Positions 32,875 through 42,665 of a stretch of DNA of 64,000 nucleotides are shown here, piece by piece; positions within the stretch are counted from its first letter, which is position 1; every line of letters begins with the position of its first letter. Below the pieces are notes generated by a model. The model searched no databases. It saw nothing but the letters and a program-made list of their open reading frames with translations, and was not told the origin of the DNA. This stretch comes from JACKII01 sp965202745 (GTDB lineage Bacteria > Pseudomonadota > Alphaproteobacteria > Bin95). The position numbers were made by a program, and so were the translations under genes. The stretch covers positions 496,001 to 560,000 of the forward strand of contig CBDBCB010000022.1 in NCBI GenBank assembly GCA_965202745.1, given 5' to 3'.

Positions 32875-33336
32875 CTACAGTTCTTTGACCGCAGCCAGCA
32901 CTTTCTCCGCGTGGCCCGGCACTTTCACTTTGCGCCAGGCCTGCGCAATCTTGCCGTCCGGTCCGACCAGGAACGTTGAGCGCTCAACGCCCATATATTT
33001 CCGGCCATACATGCTTTTTTCGACCCAGACGCCATAAGCTTCCAGCACGGCTTTTTCTTCATCGGCACCCAGGATCACACCCAGATCGTACTTGGCCTTA
33101 AACTTGTCGTGCTTGGCGACGCCGTCCGGCGAAATGCCGATGATCTTGGCACCAGCCGCCTCGAATTCCGACAGAGACTCGGTAAAGGCGATGGCCTCTT
33201 TGGTGCAGCCGCTGGTGTCATCTTTCGGGTAGAAATACACCACGACAGGGCTGCCCTTCTGGGCACTGAGCGAAAATTCGCCGCCGCCATCGGTGGCTAA
33301 TGTGAAGTCGGGTGCGCTATCGCCAATTTCCGGCAC
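32875..33336 (-). CDS. bcp: Thioredoxin-dependent thiol peroxidase Bcp (atypical peroxiredoxin)
   Basis: Reduces organic hydroperoxides and hydrogen peroxide using thioredoxin. The 153-residue protein has APDFTLATDGGGEF, the peroxidatic cysteine motif FYPKDDTSGCTKEA near residue 45, and GVERSTFLVGPDGKIAQAWR with the conserved Arg. The resolving Cys five residues after the peroxidatic one is absent, as in the one-Cys members of this subfamily. The GTG start at 33334-33336 is preceded by GGGAGA at suitable distance. It is an isolated gene between the SDR and prmA on the same strand. Confidence 0.94.
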   Translation of the reverse strand: MPEIGDSAPDFTLATDGGGEFSLSAQKGSPVVVYFYPKDDTSGCTKEAIAFTESLSEFEAAGAKIIGISPDGVAKHDKFKAKYDLGVILGADEEKAVLEAYGVWVEKSMYGRKYMGVERSTFLVGPDGKIAQAWRKVKVPGHAEKVLAAVKEL

Positions 33337-33398
33337 GTGTTCAGTCTCCCGTTTGGTTAAAAGTCACGCCGGTACCATCGGCATGCAAAGGGTTTTAC

Positions 33399-34358
33399 TC
33401 ACTGAGGGTTGGTGTAAATCGTCCGCAGGCTGCGGAATGGCTTGTGCGCTGCTGGCTTACGCAACACCAAACAGGGCCATTCCGGGTCGCGGCTGCGCGC
33501 CTCCAGGATCAAGCCATACCGCCTGAATGACTGCATCAACGGCCGGTCCTGGCCGCTTAACAACCCGGCGAGGACGAGGCGGCCACCAGGCGCCAGCTTG
33601 GACACTGTTTCCATCGAAAGCCGCTGCAAGGGGCGGTAAAGCAGGTTCTCAATGATCAGATCAAAGCGGCCCCCCTGCCGAAAAACGGGGCAACGCCAGC
33701 CATCTGCAACGACGCATTTCACGCTCACGCCATTGCGGGCAATATTATACTCAGCCACCTCCAACGCCCGCGCATCAATTTCGGAGGCAATGATAGCGGC
33801 TCCAGGAAATAGCTTCGCGGCGGCAATCGCCAGAACACCGCTACCCGTACCGATGTCGGCAATCCGCTTCGGCGCAAAGCCCAGATTCTGCAGCACCATT
33901 AGGCAGCCATAGGTCGTGTTGTGACTGCCGGACCCGAACGCGCGGCCGACATCCAGATTGAGCACAAACTTGGCCGGCGGCACGTCATCCACGTGCGATG
34001 GCTTGACTATGATGCTACCGGCGCAAATGGCTGGGTTCATGCTCTGGGAAAGGCCAACCCAATCGGCGTCTTCCACCTTGTCCCAGGCAAATGGTGGCAG
34101 CTTCTGGCCCAGCCCCTGCGCCGCATCCGCGAGGCTTTCCGCCAGATCTTCCGTGGCCGGCGGTACCTCGAACAAAGCTTCTACGATACAGGTACCGCTC
34201 ATCAGAATATCGGTCGCCCAATCTTCCGGCTGACCCAAGACGCCAGTGGCGGGCGCCGGATCGACCTCATAGATCGAAACCACGCTCGCCATCGGCTCCA
34301 GCACCTGAGCATAAGCGTCAGCGACCGACGCATCGGCTGTTACCGCTAAGCGCCACAT
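33399..34358 (-). CDS. prmA: Ribosomal protein L11 methyltransferase PrmA
   Basis: Trimethylates ribosomal protein L11 using SAM. The 319-residue protein has a divergent N-terminal substrate-recognition domain and a C-terminal methyltransferase domain with LDVGRAFGSGSHNTTYGCL, matching the PrmA signature of a Gly-Thr/Ser-Gly loop before the helix, then IADIGTGSGVLAIAAAKLFP and LIIENLLYRPLQRLS in place of the usual N-I/L-P-like strand. The start codon overlaps the uvrD stop by 1 base, so the two are co-translated. PrmA is non-essential in E. coli. Confidence 0.92.
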   Translation of the reverse strand: MWRLAVTADASVADAYAQVLEPMASVVSIYEVDPAPATGVLGQPEDWATDILMSGTCIVEALFEVPPATEDLAESLADAAQGLGQKLPPFAWDKVEDADWVGLSQSMNPAICAGSIIVKPSHVDDVPPAKFVLNLDVGRAFGSGSHNTTYGCLMVLQNLGFAPKRIADIGTGSGVLAIAAAKLFPGAAIIASEIDARALEVAEYNIARNGVSVKCVVADGWRCPVFRQGGRFDLIIENLLYRPLQRLSMETVSKLAPGGRLVLAGLLSGQDRPLMQSFRRYGLILEARSRDPEWPCLVLRKPAAHKPFRSLRTIYTNPQ

Positions 34359-36640
34359 CAGGTTTTCTCTACAAAGCTGTCGACCACGGTCTTGGCGTCA
34401 CTCTTCTCAAATTCCACGTGCAGTTTGTTTCCATCGATGGCCGACACGGTGCCGTAGCCGAATTTCTGGTGAAAGACGCGCTCACCAATGTCGAAAAGGC
34501 CTGTTTTTGCAGGTCTGGTAACCACTTCCCAGGCAGCATCGACCACTTTGCCCTTGCTGGCGGCGGACGGTCTGCGCCACGAACCGGAGCCCCAGTCGTA
34601 ACCGCTGCCCCGCCATGCCCCGGCGCCACCGTCGGCTAGGCTCAAGCCGCCGGTGTTCCCCAACAGGCCGGGTTCGGATGCTACCGTAATCTGATCTTCC
34701 GGCAATTCGCTCAAGAACCGCGAGGGCAGCGCGCTCACCCATTGGCCATGCACCCGGCGGTTGGCAGCGCAATAGATCATCGCCCGCTTCCGCGCCCGCG
34801 TCAGGCCGACATAGGCCAGCCGCCGCTCTTCCTCCAGGCCGACATTACCGCTTTCATCGAGCGCCCGCTGGTTGGGGAACATGCCCTCTTCCCAGCCCGG
34901 CAGAAACACGGTGTCGAACTCCAACCCCTTGGCGGCGTGCAGCGTCATCAGTGTGACCTGGTCGTCGCTGCTATTATCCTCGTTGTCCATCACCAGCGAG
35001 ATATGTTCCAAAAAGCCCGCCAGGTTCTCAAATTCGCCCAGTGCGCGGACCAGTTCCTTCAGGTTTTCCAACCGCCCTGCCGCCTCCGGCGCTTTGTCTT
35101 TCTGGAGCATGGCGGTGTAGCCACTTTCATCCAGAATGGTCTCGGTCAACTCTATATGATCTGCGCCTTCGGCTGACGCCGCACCGCGCCAGCGCTCGAA
35201 ATCAACCATGGCCCGCGCCAGCGCATTCCGGGCGCGGGAGGCAAGTTCGTTCCCCTCCGCCAATGCCAGAGCCGCAACATAGAGCGGCGTTCCCGCCACG
35301 CGGGCGGCCTTGTGGATCGCCTGCAGGGTCGCGTCGCCGATGCCTCGCCGCGGCTTGTTCAGCACACGCTCGAACGCCAGATCGTCGGCCGGTTGCGCCG
35401 CGATCCGCAGATAGGCGACGGCGTCCCTGATTTCCTGCCGCTCATAAAACCGCAGGCCGCCAAACACCCGGTAGGGCAGGCCGATTGTCAGAAACCGCTC
35501 CTCAAAAGCCCGACTTTGAAAGCCTGCGCGAACCAGAATGGCGATTTCGGCGAGTTTGTGTCCCTGCCCTGCCAGGCTCTGGATCTTGTCGGCGATGGCT
35601 CTGGCTTCCTCGCCACCGTCCCAAACCTGCTGCACGGTGACGACCTCCCCCTCCGACACCTCCGTCCACAGCGTCTTGCCCAGCCGCTGAGCGTTATTCG
35701 CAATGATCGCACCGGCCGCGGCCAGAATGGGACCGGTCGAGCGGTAGTTCTGTTCCAGCCGCACGATCTTGGTGCCAGGGAAATCCTGCTCAAACCGCAG
35801 GATGTTGCCAACCTCGGCCCCGCGCCAGCCATAGATCGACTGGTCGTCATCGCCGACGCAGCAGATATTCTTGTGGCCGGTCGCCAACAGGCGCAGCCAA
35901 AGATATTGGGCGACATTCGTATCCTGATACTCATCCGCCAGGATATAGCGGAACCGCCGCTGGTACTCAGCCAGGATGTCGGGATTGGCCTTGAACAGTT
36001 CCAGGCACAGCATCAGCAGGTCGCCAAAATCCGCCGCGTTCACCGCCAGCAAGCGCTCCTGATAGGCCCGGTAGAGCGGCACCAGGCGGCCATCTGCTGC
36101 TTCCGCCGCTTCCGCTTTGGGAACAGCATCCGGCGGCAGGCCGCGGTCTTTCCACTTCTGGATCGTCGGCATCAGCACCCGCGGCGACCAGCGCCCCGGA
36201 TCGAGCCCTGCTGCCTCAATTACTTGCTTCAGCAGCCGCTGCTGGTCGTCGGCGTCCAGGATCGAGAAGCCGCTCTTCAGGCCGACCAATTCCGCATGAC
36301 GGCGCAAAATTCGCGCGCCCAATGCATGGAAGGTGCCCAGCCACATCGCCTCCGTCATGTCACCAGCCAGCGCGGCTACCCGCTCCCGCATTTCGCGGGC
36401 GGCTTTGTTAGTGAAGGTGACCGACAGGATCTGGCTCGGCCAGGCGCGATTCAAGTTCAGAATATGCGCCAGCCGCGTGGTCAAGACGCGCGTTTTGCCC
36501 GTACCGGCACCCGCAAGCACCAGGACAGGTCCATCCAGCGCTTCCACCGCTTCGCGCTGCGGCTGGTTGAGGTTCGCCAGGTAAGCGGGCTCGTTCGCCA
36601 TCGCTGGCGTGTTGGCGAAAAAATGTGGTGACTGATCCAT
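34358..36640 (-). CDS. uvrD: ATP-dependent DNA helicase UvrD/PcrA
   Basis: A superfamily 1 3'-5' helicase for nucleotide excision and mismatch repair and for clearing replication blocks. The 760-residue protein has motif I VLAGAGTGKTRVLTTRL near residue 45, motif II ILADEYQDTNVAQYLWLRL, motif III GDDDQSIYGWRGAEV, motif IV RLEQNYRSTGPILAAA, motif V TLMTLHAAKGLEFDTVFLPG and motif VI EERRLAYVGLTRARKRAMI. The C-terminal Tudor-like segment FDIGERVFHQKFGYGTVSAI is the region that binds RNA polymerase in PcrA. The ATG at 36640 gives a 15-residue leader before the conserved YLANLNQPQREAVEALDGP. prmA is translationally coupled downstream. Confidence 0.96.
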   Translation of the reverse strand: MDQSPHFFANTPAMANEPAYLANLNQPQREAVEALDGPVLVLAGAGTGKTRVLTTRLAHILNLNRAWPSQILSVTFTNKAAREMRERVAALAGDMTEAMWLGTFHALGARILRRHAELVGLKSGFSILDADDQQRLLKQVIEAAGLDPGRWSPRVLMPTIQKWKDRGLPPDAVPKAEAAEAADGRLVPLYRAYQERLLAVNAADFGDLLMLCLELFKANPDILAEYQRRFRYILADEYQDTNVAQYLWLRLLATGHKNICCVGDDDQSIYGWRGAEVGNILRFEQDFPGTKIVRLEQNYRSTGPILAAAGAIIANNAQRLGKTLWTEVSEGEVVTVQQVWDGGEEARAIADKIQSLAGQGHKLAEIAILVRAGFQSRAFEERFLTIGLPYRVFGGLRFYERQEIRDAVAYLRIAAQPADDLAFERVLNKPRRGIGDATLQAIHKAARVAGTPLYVAALALAEGNELASRARNALARAMVDFERWRGAASAEGADHIELTETILDESGYTAMLQKDKAPEAAGRLENLKELVRALGEFENLAGFLEHISLVMDNEDNSSDDQVTLMTLHAAKGLEFDTVFLPGWEEGMFPNQRALDESGNVGLEEERRLAYVGLTRARKRAMIYCAANRRVHGQWVSALPSRFLSELPEDQITVASEPGLLGNTGGLSLADGGAGAWRGSGYDWGSGSWRRPSAASKGKVVDAAWEVVTRPAKTGLFDIGERVFHQKFGYGTVSAIDGNKLHVEFEKSDAKTVVDSFVEKT

Positions 36641-36945
36641 GCCCCGACTTTAGCACGCCCTGCACACCAGATGGAGAGTGATGCCCCAACTTCATCGGGC
36701 TCTGAACTATAGGTGTGGACTGTTCCGTGGACAGATTAACCGCTTAATCCGGCAGAAAGCCTGGACAACCGGAACGAACTGCCTTGCATTTCCCTGCCAG
36801 CCGATGGCCACTCCAGCGGCTGGCAGGCCCAGAAAGTCAGGCCGCGCTCTCAGTCGAACCAACGACTTCGAACCATCTGCGGCGCAACAAGGCGAATCAC
36901 GCGGGTTGTCGGCCGGGCAAACGATCTGAGTTTGCGTTAACTGGC
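36641..36945. other. Intergenic region between aat and uvrD with a perfect 10-bp hairpin
   Basis: No gene is supported. CTGCCAGCCG (36794-36803) and CGGCTGGCAG (36817-36826) form a perfect stem with a 13-nt loop. No T-tract follows on either strand, so it is not a textbook terminator. It lies between two minus-strand genes and may separate their transcripts. The rest shows no motif I recognise. Confidence 0.6.
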
Positions 36946-37608
36946 TCAGCCATCGGTCTGTGCGACGGAAACCGACCGTCGCAGGAATGCCTCCAACGCG
37001 TCTATGGGCAATTCGGTCGGGAACTGAGCCCACTCGTCAATGGACACATCCAGCATCGCGCGGTAGTCGTCGCGGGGAATTTCAATAGCGCCGAATTGTG
37101 ACAGGTGCTCTGTCAGGAATTGTGTGTCCAGCAACCGAAAGCCGCCATGCACCAGCCTGGCGGCCAGATGGACCAGGGCTACCTTGCTAGCATCGCGGGC
37201 GCGGCTGAACATGCTTTCACCGAAGAACGCACCGCCCAAAGCCAATCCATACAGACCGCCAACCAAAGCACCCTCGCGCCAGCACTCAACGGTATGGACG
37301 ACGCCCATCGCGTTCAGCGCCCGGAACAGTTGCCGCACTTCGTCGTTGATCCACGTGTCGCTGCCATCGTCGCGGGTGCCGGCACAGGCATCGATCACTG
37401 CATCGAAATCAGAGTTGCAACGAACCTCGAACGCACCTTGCCGAACAGTGCGCTTCAGACGGCGCGGCACGTGGAACCGGTCCAATGGCATGATACCACG
37501 CAGGTCGGGATCAATCCAGAAGACCGTTTCCGCGTCATTGGATTCCGCCATCGGGAATATACCGACGGAGTAGGCGCGCAGCACCAGGGCGGGCGTTATT
37601 TCCGTCAC
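36946..37608 (-). CDS. aat: Leucyl/phenylalanyl-tRNA--protein transferase Aat
   Basis: Attaches Leu or Phe to the N-terminus of proteins with basic first residues, marking them for ClpAP through the N-degron pathway. At 220 residues it is the normal length. Diagnostic stretches are AYSVGIFPMAESN, FWIDPDLRGIMPLDRFHVPR, TWINDEVRQLF, VECWREGALVGGLYGLALGG, FFGESMFSRARDASKVAL and LLDTQFLTEHLSQFGAIEIP. The GTG start at 37606-37608 has GGAGAG just upstream. It follows the RNase E gene by 77 bp on the same strand. Confidence 0.96.
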   Translation of the reverse strand: MTEITPALVLRAYSVGIFPMAESNDAETVFWIDPDLRGIMPLDRFHVPRRLKRTVRQGAFEVRCNSDFDAVIDACAGTRDDGSDTWINDEVRQLFRALNAMGVVHTVECWREGALVGGLYGLALGGAFFGESMFSRARDASKVALVHLAARLVHGGFRLLDTQFLTEHLSQFGAIEIPRDDYRAMLDVSIDEWAQFPTELPIDALEAFLRRSVSVAQTDG

Positions 37609-37685
37609 GGCAAGCTCTCCTTCTTCCGAGGGAAAGCTTGCCGGAATCGCCGCCTTGCCTCCAACAGGTTCAGTTGCGCCTGCCC

Positions 37686-40600
37686 CTAATCAAGCAGCCG
37701 CTGCCACCATCCCCGTTTGCGGGGGCGATCTGGCCGCGGTGCTTCAGGTTCCGCCGCGACCTCTTCGGCTACAGCTTCTTCGGCTACGGGCTCAGCAACA
37801 GTCTCGGCAACAGCCGGTTCTGCAATTGCATCAGCCTGAGCGGCTGTATCGCTGGCAACTGCAGCCTCTTCCGGCATCACATCCGCACGCGGGTCAGCCG
37901 GTTCTTCAACGGGAGGTTCTGCCGGTGTTTCCACCGCTGTTTCGGTCACCGCCTCCGCCGAAGAAGCACGGGAGCGCCTGCGCCGCCGTGGGCGGCTGGT
38001 GCCTGGGGCTTTGTCCATGGCCTGAGCTACAGGCATCAACATGGATGCTACCGTCTCTTCGCCACCCGCAGCCGATGCCGTTTCGGGGTCAGAGGCTGCT
38101 TGAGCGCCGCCACTATCCGCCGGCGTATCTGCTTGTGCCACCGGGGCTACCGCTACATCGACATCATTTGCCGGCGGCTGCGCTTCCCGCTGGTCCTCTT
38201 CCGGCTTGGCATTGCCGTCCGTGTTCTCCTGATTGGGCGAATCCGCAGCTGCGACATGCCAGGCCAAGGGCGTGGCACTGCGCGAGAAAATGGCGACACC
38301 CGGCAATGAGCCTTTGGCTTCGCCGCGGCCACGTCTGCGGCGGCGGCGGCGATTGCGGCCCCGGTCATTGTCCGCACCATCGTCGGCATCCAGGTCAGCC
38401 GCTGGATCATTGGCCATCGACTCGTCAGATGCAGCAGCGTTTTCGTCCGCGCCTTCGTCCCGGCGGCGGCGATTGGACCGGCGTCCACGGCGGCGGCGGC
38501 GTGTTTCCTGCTCGTCGCCTTCACCCGTGGCTTCTGCTGCAGAACGGCGGCCTCTCCGGCGCGGCGCTAGCTCCACGGCTTCTTCTTCGACGTCCGGTTC
38601 ATCGTCCGGCTCGTCATCCAGGTCATCGATAATCTGCGGCTGCTCAGCCTCGATCACCGGCGCCTGCGGGCCTTCCAGCACTTCGATGCGCATGTTCGAC
38701 GGCAGCAGAGTCTCGTCTGGCTCGAACGTACAGCGCAGGCCATAGTCGCGCTCGATCCGGATTAGCTCATCCCGCTTTTCATTCAGAATGTAGAACGCGA
38801 CGGCAGCGGCCACATGCACACAAATCAGGCCGGCACGGCCCCGCATGCCTTCGTCTTCGATGGACGATAGCACCTGCAACGCACTGGATGACGTGGAGGA
38901 AACCCGCCCCAACCCGGCGCAAACCGGGCAGATGTCCATGTTGGATTCCAGCAAGGACGGACGCAGGCGTTGGCGGGACAGCTCCAGAAGGCCCAACGGG
39001 CTGATCCGGCCGATCTGTACCCGCGCGCGGTCGGTGCGCATCGAGTCTTTCAGGCGCCGCTCAACCGCATAATTGGCCCGGCGATCCTCCATATCGATGA
39101 AGTCGATGACAACCAGACCGGCAAGGTCACGCAGCCGAAGCTGGCGGCCGATTTCATCGGCCGCTTCCAGGTTGGTCTTAAGCGCCGTCTCTTCGATATG
39201 GCGTTCGCGCGTTGAACGGCCGGAGTTGATATCGATCGCCACCAGCGCTTCGGTCAGGTTGATGACCAAATATCCACCAGACGGCAGCTGAACGATTGGA
39301 GAATGCAGCTTGTGCAACTGGGCATCGACATTGAAACGATGGAACAATGGCGGCGAGGCATCCTTGTACGGCTGCACACGCTTGGCATGGCTCGGCATCA
39401 AGGTCTTCATAAAGTCCTTGGCCTCGCGGTACGCTCCATCGCCCTGAACAACGACCTCTTCAATTTCGCGAGTGTAGGAATCCCGCAGGGTTCGCTTGAT
39501 CAGGCTACTTTCTTCGTTGATGAGCACCGGCGCGCGGGATTGCAGGGTTTGATCCCTTACCCGCTCCCAGGTCTTGGCCAAGAAGTCATAGTCACGCTTG
39601 ATTTCTGTCTTGGTACGCCCGATCCCGGCAGTCCGGACGATAACCGCCATGCTCTCTGGAATTTCGAGAGAATCGACGATTTCCTTCAGGCGGCTACGGT
39701 CATTGCCGTTGGTGATCTTGCGGCTGATACCGCCGCCCCGCGCCGTGTTCGGCATCAGAACACAATAGCGGCCCGCAAGCGACAGGTAGGACGTGACGGC
39801 AGCCCCTTTCGTGCCGCGCTCTTCCTTCACCACCTGGATCAGCATGATCTGGCCGCGCTTGATCACTTCCTGAATTGTATAGGAGCGGCGCTGCGGGCGG
39901 GAGGAACGGCGGCAGTCGTCATCGCGGTCGCGGCCACCACTGCCACGGCTGTTACGGCGGCCTCTGCGGTTCTGCGAGCGGCTGCTGGTATTCGAATTGT
40001 CGTCCTGCTCATCCGAACCATTGTCCGCATCAGCACTGTCGCCGGCGTCAGCCTCGTTACCGGCGTCAGCGCTGTCCGCGGCTTCTGCCGTAACAACCGC
40101 ATCGACACTTTCCACTGTTTCCGCAGTGGTTCCGGAAACCGCCGCAGGCTCGACGCTAACGCTGGGGTCATCAACATTGGCTGAGAGCGGGATGGAGCTG
40201 CCGCTGCCCGGCTTGTCCGAACCATCTTCATCCGAACAGGCTTCATCCGAAGACGCCTCTTGCTGTTCTCCAGCGTCAGAAGCCGCAGGTTCTTCACTAT
40301 CAGCAGCCATTTCAGCACCGCTGTCTTCAGAACTGACGCCCTCGGCACCCGCTTCTTCGGAACTTTCGCCTTCGGAATCATCGTCGTCTGAGCTATCGTC
40401 CAACTCGTCGTCGAAACCGGCGTCTACCAGCGTCTCTTCTTCGGAATCTGACTCGTCGCCATCAATGCTTTCGACGTCATCGTCAGCATCATCCAAATCG
40501 TCATCCCGCGACGAGCGCTGGCGTTGACTGGCCTTCAGCGCTTCCCGGTCAGCTACTGGAATCCGGTAATAATCGGCATGGATCTCGCTGAACGGCAAAA

Positions 40601-40802
40601 AACCATGCCGATTTCCGCCATAGTCGGCGAATGCCGCCTGAAGGGACGGCTCTACGCGAGTAACTTTTGCGAGGTAAATATTGCCTTTCAGCGTCCGCTG
40701 GCTAGCAATCTCCGTATCGAATTCGAGCAAACGGCGGTCGTCCATAATGACGACACGTGTTTGTTCGGGGTGAACGCCGTCGATCAGCATTCTCTTGGTC
40801 AT
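37686..40802 (-). CDS. rne: Ribonuclease E (Rne/Rng family) with large acidic S1 insert
   Basis: The main single-strand endoribonuclease of mRNA decay and rRNA/tRNA processing. The 1038-residue protein begins MTKRMLIDGVHPEQTRVVIM, with the S1 domain split: the first part ends FSEIHADYYRIPVADREA (residue 88) and the second resumes at YTIQEVIKRGQIMLIQVVKE (residue 308). Between lie about 215 residues, mostly Asp/Glu/Ser, then an Arg-rich strip. The catalytic core follows with the RNase H-like and DNase I-like parts (LVVIDFIDMEDRRANYAVER) and the zinc link CPVCAGLGRVS. The C-terminal 300 residues are Arg-rich and acidic low complexity, the expected degradosome scaffold, ending RPRKRGWWQRLLD. A hairpin abuts its ribosome-binding site. 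Confidence 0.95.
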   Translation of the reverse strand: MTKRMLIDGVHPEQTRVVIMDDRRLLEFDTEIASQRTLKGNIYLAKVTRVEPSLQAAFADYGGNRHGFLPFSEIHADYYRIPVADREALKASQRQRSSRDDDLDDADDDVESIDGDESDSEEETLVDAGFDDELDDSSDDDDSEGESSEEAGAEGVSSEDSGAEMAADSEEPAASDAGEQQEASSDEACSDEDGSDKPGSGSSIPLSANVDDPSVSVEPAAVSGTTAETVESVDAVVTAEAADSADAGNEADAGDSADADNGSDEQDDNSNTSSRSQNRRGRRNSRGSGGRDRDDDCRRSSRPQRRSYTIQEVIKRGQIMLIQVVKEERGTKGAAVTSYLSLAGRYCVLMPNTARGGGISRKITNGNDRSRLKEIVDSLEIPESMAVIVRTAGIGRTKTEIKRDYDFLAKTWERVRDQTLQSRAPVLINEESSLIKRTLRDSYTREIEEVVVQGDGAYREAKDFMKTLMPSHAKRVQPYKDASPPLFHRFNVDAQLHKLHSPIVQLPSGGYLVINLTEALVAIDINSGRSTRERHIEETALKTNLEAADEIGRQLRLRDLAGLVVIDFIDMEDRRANYAVERRLKDSMRTDRARVQIGRISPLGLLELSRQRLRPSLLESNMDICPVCAGLGRVSSTSSSALQVLSSIEDEGMRGRAGLICVHVAAAVAFYILNEKRDELIRIERDYGLRCTFEPDETLLPSNMRIEVLEGPQAPVIEAEQPQIIDDLDDEPDDEPDVEEEAVELAPRRRGRRSAAEATGEGDEQETRRRRRGRRSNRRRRDEGADENAAASDESMANDPAADLDADDGADNDRGRNRRRRRRRGRGEAKGSLPGVAIFSRSATPLAWHVAAADSPNQENTDGNAKPEEDQREAQPPANDVDVAVAPVAQADTPADSGGAQAASDPETASAAGGEETVASMLMPVAQAMDKAPGTSRPRRRRRSRASSAEAVTETAVETPAEPPVEEPADPRADVMPEEAAVASDTAAQADAIAEPAVAETVAEPVAEEAVAEEVAAEPEAPRPDRPRKRGWWQRLLD

Positions 40803-41390
40803 TGGGGTGGGTCTCCAATCGGCGAGTAGCCGATGGCGAGCCGGTTAACGTTCTGAGTGACATATCGCTAATCATGTACCGGATAGAATCGGTAGGCGGC
40901 GTGGCCGCACACGACACGGCTGGGTCCGGTATCGGTACCCGCTGCTGTGGCGCAATGATCGCTTGCACGGAAATCGGAACGTTCCGACAGGGCCGTTCGG
41001 CAAGGTTTTGTGAATAATTATTCCGCAACGTCGTTCGCGCCGGCGCAATCGCTTCAATTGGCGTAAATTGCGTACAGTGATGGCGCAAGGCCGTCGCAGC
41101 CTCCGTTTTCGTATGCTTCCGCGGTGCGTTCGATTGCATCAGGTTCGCTTTCGACGAGACCCGGCCCAGTATCCCGGCAGCGCCTGTTTGTATTCAGCGC
41201 CCGGCTACCGCACAACGCGTGCTTATCGCGACACTATGCATACCTGTTTTGTCCATGCCAAACAATGCGCCTGTCATGTCCGCGATGCCGCGGGTTGAGC
41301 ATGCTTGCAGTATTCGCTCCACTTCGGGCATCTACTTGCGCCGATGCCAACGCCCGCACGAACAGACAACCAGAAGTAAGGCTAAACCAA
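40803..41390. other. Divergent rne/amiC intergenic region
   Basis: This 588-bp gap separates two divergently transcribed genes and must contain both promoters and the rne leader. ATCGGC (40818-40823) and GCCGAT (40829-40834) form a perfect 6-bp hairpin directly upstream of the GGAG ribosome-binding sequence of rne (40813-40816), a position that could affect rne translation. Several open frames exist here but none shows a recognisable protein or codon pattern. I could not assign -10/-35 elements with confidence. Confidence 0.5.
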
Positions 41391-42572
41391 ATGCAGACGC
41401 CCATGCGCCTCAAGGCATTGCTGATAGCGGCTTTCATGCTGTTTTGCACGCCTGAACTGTCCGTCGGGCGTGTGGTGATCCTTGATGCAGCGGCGGTAGC
41501 AAACGGCAGCGAAATGATGCTGACCCTGCGCCTGTCCGACCGATCACAATACCGTTTACAAACCCTGCAATCCCCCTACCGGCTGGTAATCGACCTGCCA
41601 CCGGTCGATTGGTTGATGCCGCCTGCCCGGCTGAACGCAGCAATTACCGCATGTCCCGAGGTGCGCTCCATGCGGCATGGCTGGTTCCGCCCAGGCACCT
41701 ACCGCATTGTGCTGGACTTGGATGGACCGGTCGTCCTGCAGCAGCCATCTATTGTCTCGCACGCCACTACCCACACCCTGTCGATAGCCTGGCAGAGGAC
41801 CGGCCATTTCAACCGCCAGGAACTGGGGAAGTTGTCGGACCTGCCCATCCCAAAACCAAGACCAGCGCAAGCAGACGATCGCCAAAAACCCCTGATCGTG
41901 CTGGACCCGGGGCATGGCGGTGTCGATCCCGGGGCCATCGGTGCTCTGGGCACGCAGGAAAAGGACATCACGCTGCGGGCGGCAACCATACTGGCCGCGC
42001 AGTTGCGGCTTCGCGGTTACGAGGTGCGGCTGACCCGGAGTAGCGACCGCTTTTTGAAACTGCGGGAACGGGTCGAGATTGCGCGACGGGCCAAAGCGGA
42101 CCTTTTCATTTCCCTGCATGCGGATTCCGCCGGATCGGACCGGGCACAGGGGCTTTCCGTATACAGTCTTTCCGAAAATGCCTCCGACCGCACCGCCGAA
42201 GCGCTGGCGCGCCGAGAGAACAAGGCCGACCTTATCGCCGGTGTCGATCTGTCAGATGAAGAGGGCAGCGCTATCTCCGTTCTCATCGATTTGGCGCAGC
42301 GCGAGACGATTAACCGCTCCGTCCGGTTTGCAAACCAGCTGGTGCAATCGGCAGCGACCCGCGTTCCCATTCTCTCCCGCGCGCATCGTCACGCTGGATT
42401 TGCGGTGCTCAAGGCACCAGATACACCAGCAGTACTGATTGAATTGGGCTTTCTGTCCAACCCTGACGAGGAGCAATTGCTCGACTCCGCCTTTCACCTG
42501 ACCCAGGTGGCGCTGGGCATCAGCGCTGCGGTAGACAATTACTTTGCTGACCGGTGGGCCAGGCGTCAGTAG
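41391..42572 (+). CDS. amiC: N-acetylmuramoyl-L-alanine amidase with AMIN domain (AmiC-like)
   Basis: A periplasmic zinc amidase that cleaves the stem peptide from muramic acid during cell separation. It starts MQTPMRLKALLIAAFMLFC, a signal peptide. An AMIN domain (about residues 35-130) for localisation follows, with YRLQTLQSPYRLVIDLPP. The Amidase_3 domain has the zinc ligands in VLDPGHGGVDPGAIG, GTQEKDITLRAATIL and LFISLHADSAG, and the catalytic Glu in LIELGFLSNPDEE. The ATG at 41391 with a purine-rich AAGTAAGG upstream is chosen because the signal peptide follows directly. The PBP1a gene lies 93 bp downstream, a typical cell-wall pair. Confidence 0.94.
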   Translation: MQTPMRLKALLIAAFMLFCTPELSVGRVVILDAAAVANGSEMMLTLRLSDRSQYRLQTLQSPYRLVIDLPPVDWLMPPARLNAAITACPEVRSMRHGWFRPGTYRIVLDLDGPVVLQQPSIVSHATTHTLSIAWQRTGHFNRQELGKLSDLPIPKPRPAQADDRQKPLIVLDPGHGGVDPGAIGALGTQEKDITLRAATILAAQLRLRGYEVRLTRSSDRFLKLRERVEIARRAKADLFISLHADSAGSDRAQGLSVYSLSENASDRTAEALARRENKADLIAGVDLSDEEGSAISVLIDLAQRETINRSVRFANQLVQSAATRVPILSRAHRHAGFAVLKAPDTPAVLIELGFLSNPDEEQLLDSAFHLTQVALGISAAVDNYFADRWARRQ

Positions 42573-42665
42573 CCGTGCCGATCACCCAACGGCGAGGGTC
42601 GACGCAGACGCCACTTGCCCCTAATACCTGCCTTGAGACTGAGTGCATCTCGCGAAGCGGAAAGA

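Noticed and set aside
36840..36905. GTTCGA-like stretches resembling a tRNA T-arm upstream of uvrD
   Set aside because: No acceptor or anticodon stem can be drawn around them.
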